From contig CAJNDS010000930.1 of NCBI GenBank assembly GCA_905221605.1, positions 1-50,149 of the forward strand: a stretch of 50,149 bases of DNA. The letters run 5' to 3'. Origin of the DNA: Symbiodinium natans (taxonomy: Eukaryota > Sar > Dinophyceae > Suessiales > Symbiodiniaceae). The notes under the pieces are model-generated. The model had not been told where the DNA came from. It did no database searches and was given only the letters and a program-made list of their open reading frames with translations. Positions 1 to 10,000 of the stretch are shown here, in pieces; within the stretch, counting starts at the first letter, position 1, and every line of letters starts with the position of its first letter. A program made the translations under genes and the position numbers.

Positions 1-634
1 TCGTCGAAGGCTTCGAACTCCACAGGCGTCCTTGCCGGTCGAAGGAAGCACCATGAGGAGGCGTCTCATCGCAGTACCCGATGAAGTTGTTGCGCCACGC
101 CGCAGGCAGCCAATCAGGAGCTGTCCGGGAACTCTGGGCCTGGAATGTTACAATCGACGAACTTGCAGACCGCTTAGCACCACCGCCATCAGCACGATCT
201 TCATGGGGCAAAGAAGACGCGGGTGGCGCAGAAGTCGGTCCGGACTCAACATCAGTCGAATATCTACAGTGGGTCCCCTCAATCCCAGGCACCATCTCGA
301 CGTCAGCTGACGTGTCACATGCACCAGGAGCAGAAACCGCAGCCTTAGCTTCCCTCCTTTGCTGCCTCTTCCTTTGCCTGCGCTCAGCACTGCGCTGACG
401 CAGACGACGGACCAAGGCATCATCATCCAGAGCGCCAGTGTCACCACCAGCACTCGGGGAGCAAGCAGCATTCCCCGGGACCATCACTGACGCAGCAGCC
501 GGAGCATCAGCCGGCCGCAACGCGGCCGACACAGCAGCAGCGGCAACCGCCGCGATGGTGCGGCGCGGGGCCTTTGCATCGCACGCGGCACGCACAGCCG
601 CAGCCACAAGGGCTGAGCCATGGCGCACCGACAT
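1..634 (-). CDS. Partial open frame of unknown function, basic central tract, runs off left edge
   Basis: An ATG at 634-632 on the minus strand opens a frame that stays free of stops for 211 codons to the window edge, so the 3' end is missing. The first 70 residues are Ala/Arg-rich (begins MSVRHGSALVAAAVRAAC). An acidic GALDDDA patch and a strongly basic stretch (RRLRQRSAERRQRKRQQRRE) follow, then a Ser/Pro-rich low-complexity part and a more ordered end containing APDWLPAAWRNNFIGYCDE. No signal peptide or membrane segment is visible. I do not recognise a catalytic domain. An Ala-rich head plus a basic tract would fit the N-terminus of a repeated dinoflagellate ORF, possibly retroelement-linked, but that is only a guess. 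Competing plus-strand frames here are shorter and look like shadows. Confident as an open frame, unsure as a gene. Confidence 0.5.
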   Translation of the reverse strand, partial: MSVRHGSALVAAAVRAACDAKAPRRTIAAVAAAAVSAALRPADAPAAASVMVPGNAACSPSAGGDTGALDDDALVRRLRQRSAERRQRKRQQRREAKAAVSAPGACDTSADVEMVPGIEGTHCRYSTDVESGPTSAPPASSLPHEDRADGGGAKRSASSSIVTFQAQSSRTAPDWLPAAWRNNFIGYCDETPPHGASFDRQGRLWSSKPST

Positions 635-749
635 TTCTCTCCTATGTTCGAAACCTAAGGGGAAAGCCTCGAACAGCAGTCGCTTGAGCCTTATCGAGCA
701 TGCTCGGGAAGTCTTCGTTTAAGCATGGTGCTTGAGTGTATGAGTTACT

Positions 750-840
750 ACTTGCTTAAGAACCCCAAAAAATCAAAAACAATGATCCCTGTATTTCCCT
801 CATAAGAAAGAACATTTTTTGCTGGGGTTCTTAAGCAAGT
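750..840. repeat. Short fold-back element with perfect 17-bp inverted ends
   Basis: ACTTGCTTAAGAACCCC at 750-766 is repeated as its exact reverse complement at 824-840, separated by a 57-bp AT-rich interior. This has the shape of a tiny MITE or a hairpin. No coding content is seen in the interior. Confidence 0.7.
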
Positions 841-1094
841 TTTCGTGCGGAGGCTCTTAAGTCTTAGGCTTTGGCATTTCGGGGCTCGGCTTAGGTCCTT
901 CCGGAAGCATCTAGCCAAACAATGAGCTTTCGTGCCTGCAAGTCCATGTTCAGGCTTGCAGTCTTTGATTTTTATGCGAGCCGCTGGTGTTTTATACATC
1001 GACTCGAAGACCTCACGCGCAGCCCAAGATTCCAAGATCTTGCGAGACCCCTAAACCATGACCCCTGGCACGAGACGCCCTGGAATGAAAGAAG

Positions 1095-1322
1095 TTTTTG
1101 GAAGTGGGCGGTTGGCTTAAGTTTAGGCCTAAACCCTAAAAAGAATAGGTTTGGGTGGTTTTGCCGCCTGAGACGGCGTGGGGTGGGAGAAAGGTGTTTG
1201 GGTGGCCCTTTTTGGAAGTGGGCGGTTGGCTTAAGTTTAGGCCTAAACCCTAAAAAGAATAGGTTTGGGTGGTTTTGCCGCCTGAGACGGCGTGGGGTGG
1301 GAGAAAGGTGTTTGGGTGGCCC
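1095..1322. repeat. Perfect tandem duplication of a 114-bp unit
   Basis: Positions 1095-1208 and 1209-1322 are identical as far as I can compare by eye. Each copy contains one CCTAAACCCTAAA telomere-like motif and a GGTTTGGGTGG tract. The lack of divergence suggests a recent duplication. Overlapping open frames are consequences of the repeat. Confidence 0.85.
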
Positions 1323-1416
1323 TCCACGATCGCCATGGCCGCCCTTCGCATTGCTCGATGTCTTCAAGGCTCTACTGAAAGCCGTCAGATTTGCAGCTTG
1401 TACGCCATACTACAGC

Positions 1417-1463
1417 AAACCCTAAACCCTAAACCCTACACCCTAGACCCTAAACCCTAAACC
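1417..1463 (+). repeat. Interstitial telomere-like CCCTAAA block
   Basis: About six CCCTAAA-like heptamers, some degenerate (CCCTACA, CCCTAGA), followed by a C-rich tract. This is the Arabidopsis-type telomere motif also used by dinoflagellates. It lies far from any window end, so it is interstitial. Confidence 0.8.
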
Positions 1464-3060
1464 GCAAACCGCACCCCCCCGCCCCCCCCGCCAAGTCCCA
1501 ACGGAGCGCCCCGGATGTCCCTCCTCAAAAAACCCCCCTCCTCAGGGCCTCCACACCCCCACCCCCTTGTTGCTAAGCTTCCGGGCTTTTCAATGAGGGC
1601 CGAGATTCATGCTCTGGGAACCCGGGTTCCTCGGCTTGGTCAAACAACTCACGTTCCGATGCGACAGACTCAATTGTGTTGGCCTGTGCAACTTGTTGCT
1701 GTATGCTTGGAAGCCTCAGACAGGAGTCACCAAAAGTGCAGTCATGCTTAAGGCAGAAGAGATGTTATTAGATGTAGATGAGACCGTTTCTGAAGCTGTA
1801 CGTTGTTTTCGGTCATTCACTGGCTGAGTAGCGTTTTGTTCCGGGCCGCACCGCTGCGTTCAGGTAGTCTTGAGCCCACAGTGCTGCTGTTTCGCTGTTG
1901 GGGATGCGGTCTGCGGCTAGACAACAAGTGTTAGACGCAGTAGCAAGCTCAAAGACGGTTCCAGAACTCACGACTCATGATGTGCCTTTTCATGCATCTT
2001 GTGGTTTCAGGAGTAGCCGTTCATCCAAGATTTGTCGACTTGCGATATTGGCTGTTCTCCAAACCACGCAAGGACAAGTCGAAGACGAGCGTCAATTGGG
2101 TTTCATGCTGGCAGCAAAAACACAGAAGTGAGGTCGATCGCGGCCAGGGGATGTGCTCGTGAAACAAGAGCTTTCGTTCAAATAAGGTGACGCAGTGAAG
2201 CACACCATCCGCGCGATCGTATATCGTAGTGTTCGTGGGGGCATATGGTTTAAGAAAGGATTGGATTTTCGCGGAATTGTCAGGTAATGAGCTAGGGGTG
2301 TGGGATGAGGGGCAGAAACATCAAGGAACCAAACCCAAAGGGTCCGAAACGCACCATTCCCAGGCTGTCGCAGGGGCTGGGCTGCACTCTGCTGGACAGC
2401 CAGAGCGGTGCAGAGTTCCGCGAGAATCGGCCGCTGAAAACAGCAATTGTGAGCAGTTGTGAGTGGGTGTTGAGTTGAAAGCTTGGGCCAAGAAGCTGCG
2501 ATCAGGGCGTGCGATTGAAGATCGTTTTTCGAGTCGAGCTGTTTTCAGGGTCCACACCTGGTATCAAATCTTTTGAAAAGCGCGCGTGACAAGTGCCCCC
2601 TGCGCCCTCGACCCAGACCCCAATGAAGCCTTTGAAGTTTGTCAGGCATGGCCAGGCGACTTGTCTCCAGATCAGGGGGAACTAGGGCGGTTCTGCTCTC
2701 GAAGTTTTCTGGTGGTGGGCACTTCTTGAAGGTGCAGAGTGGAACGCCGCAGAAACGCCTCGCCAAGGAAACCACCGGAAAACAAGCATGCCTGCGAGAG
2801 ATGCGGGTACTTGCAGGCGCTGCCACGATGATTGGGGCAAGCCACGCAAGCCATGCAAGCCATATGCAAGCTTCAGAGTATTTAGAATTACCTCCAAGCA
2901 TCTAGCTTAGCAGTTCGAAGCATGAAGCAGTGCCAAGCCATGGTAAGCTCCTCAGTGTGACTAGCGGGAGGCAACACCTTCGTGTTCTCGATCGGGCAGC
3001 TTGGAAGCATATTCAGAGACTTCTCTCGAGTCTTCCTCAAGTTGCTGCGGAGGCAAAGCG
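1464..3060. other. No recognisable gene
   Basis: Mixed-composition sequence with only short frames on both strands (all under 120 codons), none with a motif I recognise. It may hold small exons or be intron/spacer of the amylase gene downstream. I cannot support a call. Confidence 0.4.
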
Positions 3061-3105
3061 ATCTAGACTCCTAGGGTTTGGGGTCTAGGGTTTAGGGTTT
3101 AGGGA
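3061..3105 (-). repeat. Interstitial telomere-like TTTAGGG block
   Basis: About five GGGTTTAGG-like heptamers, in the opposite orientation to the block at 1417. Confidence 0.75.
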
Positions 3106-3232
3106 TGAGGGTCGTTCCTACGGATTCAATGGATACCCCTCAGAGAGTTCTGCTATGGAGCGATCCTGTTAAGCCTTGGGGCTCTTTGCTCCCACTTCGG
3201 GCCAGACCAAAGCTACGGGAGCACTACAATTG

Positions 3233-3325
3233 CTATTCGGGGCTATTGGGGGCTTTCTGAGCGCTTTTTAAGGGCTGTTTAAAGGACTTTTTCAGGGCTA
3301 TTAAGGGCTGTTAAGGGCTTTGGCT
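3233..3325. repeat. Minisatellite of AGGGCTNTTNA units
   Basis: Repeated AGGGCTATTGGGGGCTTT and TTAAGGGCTGTTTAA type units of 12-18 bp lie in tandem just upstream of a hydrophobic open frame. No coding reading is supported. Confidence 0.6.
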
Positions 3326-3953
3326 CTTTTTTGGCCCCCAGACTTTGCCCGGCGTGCGGGACAGTGCTGCTCTTGTCACTTGTCACCTCTTGGTGTGCCG
3401 GAGATTCAGGCACTGTGAAATCTGGCGGTGCCCTTCAAGAGCTGCGCTGGTGGAGGCAGCGACGAGTTCCGACTCCAAGGCAGCGCGGTGAAAGAGCTCA
3501 GATCTCTGCTTGGCAGAAGCCCGGACAAGGTGCAGAGGTCCTAGGGAGAAGGCTGCATGAAAAGGTGGTTGCGCAAACTGTGATGAATTTCCAACGGTCC
3601 GACGGCGTATCCAGCCAGACTAGCGTATGATGTGTAGATTTGCCAATCTGTCGCCAAGAAAGGTTACAGCCGTGGAACTCCCTGGCCTTGATGCTATCCA
3701 GCATTTCTATGTATTTCTTGGACCTTTTGAGCGGCAAGGAAGTCTTCAGCGAGCTTTGCGAGTACGACGAGACGGTGGCTGGGCGCCGGGGCGCCGAGAA
3801 GAGGCCTTGATGTGACCAGTGTTCTGCAGGTCTGTGCATGGCCACACAGGGTCAGGATTGCATCAGTGTTGCCCTGCTTTGGCCTTAGGCAGTGATTGAA
3901 GATTCGAAACATCACACCTTCATCGAAAGGGTCGCTCACGACATGTGCCGCAG
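3326..3953 (+). other. Unassigned stretch, possible 5' exon with hydrophobic segment
   Basis: An open frame at about 3331-3630 contains a hydrophobic run (GTVLLLSLVTSWCAG) that resembles a signal peptide core, but it has no in-frame ATG close by. It precedes the first recognised alpha-amylase exon on the same strand, so it could be the secretory leader exon of that gene. That is inference only; neither a splice partner nor a homologous motif was identified. Confidence 0.25.
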
Positions 3954-4005
3954 GTCGCCAGTGTACGTACAGCTCTGGGAGTGGAACTTCGATGACATCG
4001 CAAAG
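3954..4005 (+). CDS. Alpha-amylase exon, first barrel strand region
   Basis: Codes YVQLWEWNFDDIAK, matching the GH13 start pattern VFVHLFEWKWDDIAKEC. The family's next residues, ECANYLGPNG, are not downstream here; they appear at 10044 after an acceptor CAG|GAG. The implied donor is GA (GAAGAG at 4006). The 5' boundary may be CAG|GTC at 3953 or CCAG|TGT at 3961. Confidence 0.7.
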
Positions 4006-7000
4006 GAAGAGTTGCGGTGCGTTGCGGTGCAACGTAGAACACAGCTCCAGCTGATGTCAGGTTCTTCCTTACTTGATCTTTCTTGGATGTCAGCGGCTCT
4101 TTGGCTCAAATAGCCTTCGACTTGCCGCGATGGTGTGCAGATACCTCTCGGTGGCACGGCTGGTGTTATGGCTGGCTGTATGCACGTACAGTGCGAGGGC
4201 CTCTGCGCAGTGCTTGCCTGATGCCGTGCCACCGAGCCTTCGGAAGCTCCTTCAGAGCGACACTGCAAGATTCCCATTGGGAATCTGGATCAATGGGAAT
4301 CCCCAGGATCTAATCATGAGCGCCATCTTTGAAACACTCAGCCAGGAGGTGCTGGGTATAAACACGTCGGTGTCACAGCAGCGACGGCGCAGCGTTCCAG
4401 ACGGGTTCTATGCCTTGGCAGGATGCGAGGCAAACGAGTCACAATGGAATTGCCACGGCGCAGAGTCGAGGATGCACGTCATGCTGGGTGCCTTCGTGGT
4501 ATACAGCGAAGCCCAGCTCGATCAGGTGCAGCGCTTGCGAGTGGGTGGCATCTTGGAGCGAGTTGGCGACGGCTACGACTTCTCCCAAGGCTTGCACGTG
4601 CCCAAGGCGCTTTTCGACCAGGCGTACAGGGAACACGCCGCTTCCCTGGACTTCTTTCGCACATATGCAGCTGAAGCTGCAGATTCGGTAGGCAGCTTCA
4701 GGAATGTCTTCGCCAGGATCGGCGATTTCGACCCTGCAGACCTCGTGCCGTGTGCGGATTGGGTGCTCTACGAGTCCCAGGAGTCCAAGAGGCAGTACAT
4801 CGAAGTCACAGGAGCATGTTGGGGAGCCGAATTGAGTGTTGAGAACAAGTGCGCGTGCTCTCGTATTGGAGTAGTGAAAGTAGTGCAAGGTACTGATGAA
4901 CTTTTGAGAGTTTTGGCTATTGCAATCCTCAGGCTTACGTATGGACAACCTTGTAGCTAGCCTCGTGCTTCATGCACTGACGAACGCGCAGAGCCCTTGC
5001 TAAGTGATGACGGAGACAGGAGATTCCGACGGCTTGGATCTTGTGGATGGCTCCTACCGGGCGCGATGCCACGAAGTGAACTGGTGGCTGGCACCCTCCT
5101 GTCGCTCAAATTCCTCTGCCCCTTAGCTTGAGCAGCCTCGGTTCCCGAGGGGTAAGTTTTTCTCAGATCTTGACAACTTGCGCAACATCCCGGAAGTCCA
5201 AAGACCTCACCAGCATCCACCAGGATCCTCTCCCATGGCACACTGTCACTAAACATATCTGAACCTCATTGAGTGAACGCCTTGACACCTCGGGGATGGG
5301 GGATGCCATCAAAAAGCGCTCTCGCGGGGGAACATGGCGAACGTTGCATAAGGGAGCAGCGCGCCGCTCACACAGCCTCTCACAGCGTTTCAAAGTGCAG
5401 CGGCTCAGCTCAGCCCGTCTGAGAGGCTTTGAGGCTTCCAACCTTCCAACCTTCCCGACCCCTGCTCAACATACCCTCACAAATGCAGCTGTAGCACATG
5501 TTAGGGCGGATGGCTGTGAAGAGCACGGAGCAACAAAGCAAAGCAAGAGTGTCTCGAGGTGTGCATTCCTTGCCTGACATGCTACACCTGGGGAGTGGCG
5601 TGGTATTTCGAGATGATTATGACAAAAGCAGGTGTGTGGAAGATGCCGCTGGCAATCGGTGCGGGCACAGGCTGTGGGCCAGGGGGATCTTTTGAGCGAC
5701 TCCCGCACACTCACAACACTCTCTTCTACTATTGGGCGCCGGATGCAATGTTCAACTCACTGCAACCGATTCCAATCACCTTTCCAGCAACGAACCGCAA
5801 ATCCTGGCGCCAGTATGACATGTCAACCACAATGGCCTTGGTCCAGGCTGAGACCGTGGTGAGCACCGACATGTCAAAGTGGGCTCCAGAGGTTACAACT
5901 TTCCTGAAGAAGATGTGGTTTGGGTCCGAGGAGATGAATGAGCTTCTGGCCAATTCTAGTGGAAAAGATTGGAGTGGTCTGCGCGATGTGGCCTGCGAGT
6001 GGATCAAGCAGCATGAAGATGTCTGGAGAAGCTGGGTGCCAGTGAAAACGAGCTGCTTGCCAGGCCAGGGCATGTTCTCTGCAATTGCAGAGTCCTTCGT
6101 CCAAGCCCGCGAGAATGCTTCGACCTGCCAAGCATGCCCGCCAGGGAGATATTCTGCTCTGATTGGGGACGACATCGGGGACACGGCTGAGTGTCGCGTA
6201 TGTCAACCAGGATTTAGCCAGAGTGCACACGCGGCTGTGAGCTGTACTCCATGCGCCCCTGGGACCTTTTCGGACGAGAGCGGCTCCACTTTGTGCCAGA
6301 AGTGTGGGCAAGGGGAGTATCAAGATCGAGAAGCAAGTGCTGCTTGTCGCGCCTGAGCTGAACCATTGCAGGGTGGCTGGGGTGAGGGGGGCTTGGTTTT
6401 GGGATCCCAAACAAAGATGGAAAGCCGTCAGGACATTTGCTAACAGTGAGGGGCTGGGTGTCCGATGTCAATGTTCAGGTCCTTGCGGCCAGTTTGAGAC
6501 GACGCGCCTGCTCGGCGCCAGCCAGCGCAGCCACTGCGAGTGTGAAAGCGGCTCATGGTGGCAGCAAGACGAGAACTTTACTGGGTGCCATCCCTGTTCA
6601 CTGGGCATGTAGCCTCAGCTGAGCTGAGAAACACTTTCGATTCTTGTTGGGTTCTTGGGTTCTTGGGTTGTAGTGTTCGCAATCAGGAAAGTCCAACCAG
6701 GCCGGTCGCTGGACAACTTTGACTCAGCAACCCCGCCAAAAACCCGAAACCCCAAACCCATATTTAGCCCTGCAGACCCCTGAGGCCCTAAACCCTAAGC
6801 CTAAGCCCTAAACCCCAAGCCCTAAACGCTAAACTGGCCCTAAACCCTAAACCGTGTAAGGAAGTGCCTGGGCGGTCTGGCCCCACCACAACAGCAACAG
6901 GGCTATTGGGCGATGCAGGAGTGAATCGAAGTGGGTAAGAGCCGTAATTCCTGTACCCAACCCTGAGCCCTACAACCTAAACCCAAACCCTCAACCAGAG

Positions 7001-10000
7001 CAGCCTGGAATTGCAGGAGATGCGAAATGGCAAGATGCAGCTTTCCGTATTCGCTTGCTACAGCGATCTCCAGTGTCCCGCAGGTGGGAGACGTTGACAT
7101 GTACTTGATCCCACGTTTTCCTGCAAATGTGATCTTCACCGCACTAGATAGACTTGATGCTTAGCGCGTAGGGGAATGGAAAAAACAGATCAAGCTGATG
7201 TGAGCGCTTGGCCAGGCGTTCCTGGAACCTGCGCCGGAAACCGCGTTGGACTTGCCTGCGCAGCATGTTTGCCAGGTCATCATCAGGCAGCCATGGGTGA
7301 CTGCAAGCCATGTGATGGCGGCTTGCTGCTTCTTCTGCCCATGTTGGTCGTGGTACTCACATTCTTGCCTTTCCTGTGCAGTGTTCTGTGCAAATGCCAA
7401 TCACGTTATTCATCTGCAGCACCAACAGTTGCAGCCAGCTTGGCGATCGCTGTTACATTCGCTGCGCAGGGCGTGTACGGCATGCAGTCCCTGCGCATCA
7501 TTCGTCAACTTGAGATCAAGTGGCTGGACCCTGCGAAGTCGCTGTTGGCTGCGTTGTCTTTCATTTCGATTGATTTCGATATTCTGGGCCTGCCGTGCTA
7601 CGTTCCGGAAAGCAATCCGATTGCCACATATGCCTTTCAGTTGATGGCCTTGCCCACTTTTGTGCTCGCCTCCCTGCTGCCTGGGATACTGGCTCGGATG
7701 CTCCGCCGTCCATTCAAGTTCCGCATCGTGTTCAACATCTGGGCCTTGTTGTTTGTCTCGTTACTCACAGCCATCACGCTGATGTGCTTCAAGCCGTTCG
7801 AGTGCCGGGAAAACCCCAATGGCAAGTTCACCATCTTTGAGTATGCACACGTGTTGTGCTGGGAGTCCAACAGCCACGCCATGCTCGTAGGGATCTCCTT
7901 CATTGGCATTCTGGCATATCCCGTCAGCATCCTGGCGTGGCTCCTATATCTCACGTGGTACTACCCAACCTGGCTACTATCAGCCAGCGGCATCAACACG
8001 GTTGAGAAGTACCGCTTCTTGTTCGGTAAGTTCCGGCCAGAGCGATACTACTACTGTGTGCTGCTCAGCATAGGCAATCTGCTTGTGGGCTGCATCCCGG
8101 GATGCTTCGCGTCGTTTCCCGCACTTCAAGTTGGCATTATGAGCTTTGTCCTGTGGGCACGGAATGCGCTGCATTGCCTGCTGTGGCCCTGGAGGATTGA
8201 AGTCGCGAACTGGAGCGATTTGCTTCTGCAGGGAGGTGTCGCGCTGCTTCTCAGCTTGGCTGCACCTCTGAACCTCGAGGTTCAGATCGGAGATCGCAGC
8301 GAGTACGTCTTGACTGTTGGCATGTCCATCGTGCTGGTTTTGCTGCCCGCCAGCATCTGCCTTGCAGCCATTCTGGCTTTATATTTCCGGGCGGGGAAGC
8401 AGAATCGATACACCACTTTCATCTCCCACCAGAAGGCTTCGGCGGGCATCTTCTGCCGTTACCTGAAGATTGTGATGGCAAAGCATGCTCGAACCAAAGT
8501 CTTCTACGACTCGGATGACCTCCTGAATTTGGGAGATCTTTTCGAAACAGTTCGGACCAGGACTGAGAGCTTCCTGGCAGTTTTAACGCCCGGCTTCATT
8601 CAAAGCGTGTGGTGTGTTGGAGAACTTTCCATGGCATTCCACTGCGGTCTCCCAATTTTTGCCTTGTGCTGTGATGGGCATAAGATACCAGAGTATCTCG
8701 ATGTGAACCAAATTGAGTCTAGTTGGCCCGCAAACGAATTTCAGCTGCTTATTGCTCATGGAGTTGGACGGGCGGAGGTTCAGGCGGCCCTGGCTTACCT
8801 CAATCGGCTGGAACATTTTCAGCTTTCCCGGACAGCACCTGGTGCAGAACAGGAAGCGGTAGCACACATGGTCATGGGAGCTATTCTCGGGAAACTGGGT
8901 GCCAAGCCAGATGACTTTTCGACTCTGGAGAGGGCTGCTGGTGAAGGCGAGGTGAGCAAGGCGCGCGTGCTGGTCGCCTCCAGCACCAGCACGCAGTCGA
9001 TGTCCACCAGCCTCGTGATCCAGCAGCTGATGCAGTACCAGCTGCAAGAAAGGGTCTGCCACGTGTTTCGGGCCGAGGAGATCAAGGCAGCTCACCGAGC
9101 CTCCTCGGGGATCATTGTCCTTGGAAAGGGCAGCTTGGAGGATGAAGCTTTCTCAGAGCTGGTCCTGGCCATTCCAGGGACCTTGACGAGGCTCCTTGTC
9201 AACGATGGGTCCTTCGAATTCCCGACCCACGATTTCTACCGCCGGATCCGGGATGGAGAGCTAGGGCTGCGTGGAAACCCGCACGAGATCAGCGCCACCT
9301 ACCAGGGCCTTTGTTCCTCCTTGGCGGTGCCCTTGACACCAGCCGGTCCCAGCTGGCTGCTTGATCGACAGATCAGCCAGATTTGCAGAAGGTTGGGCCG
9401 GTTGGGAACTGAGACGAAGAGCGTCTCCCCCGAAGACTTTTCCCGTCCTCCTTCTGACAGCTGGCTGAATCGACCCAAGAGCTGGCTTTGGGAAGAAGAG
9501 CAGGAGGAAGAAGATGGAGAAAGAAGCCGTAGCTCTTACGTGGAACAGGCGTTCTGATTTTCTACATTGACTTTGGACACAAATGACAAAAGCATCGAAC
9601 GATGCAATACCAATAGTTCTCCTTCCGTGTGCGCAACATGCACTAAGAGGCGCTCCCAAGGAGCTCTCAAAGCAGTAGCTCTAAAGAGCAAGAAGTGCTT
9701 CTGAGTAGAGTAGACTTCGGCTGTGGGCCGGTTTTTCTGAGCTCAGAGTTCAAGGCTAGGCATAGGGTTTTTGGGGCCATTGAGGCAACACCGACTTTCT
9801 GAAGTGGGCGAGCCGGTCTACGCCGATGTCTTGCGGGCGCAGAGAAGCCATGTTTGGTTTTTTTTTAGAGTCATGCCGGTGCACTCAGTGCAGAGTGTGA
9901 CCAGTGTGGAGTGTGACATGCCCATGAAAAGAGTCGCCGTGCCCGGGCTCGTGCTTGCGCGTGCAGCTTCCCTGGTAGAGGAAGGAAGGCCGAAGCTTCC

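Noticed and set aside
5151-5166. Strong donor-acceptor pair GGTAAGTTTTTCTCAG
   Set aside because: The receptor frame meets a TAG at 5124 before it, and a 16-bp intron is implausible; the GC donor at 5118 gives a clean in-phase join to 5559.
4130-9557. Plant or animal origin (TIR-NLR or Toll-like receptor)
   Set aside because: There is no NB-ARC or leucine-rich repeat; the PBP-like ectodomain, GC donors and AG|G acceptors fit a dinoflagellate better.
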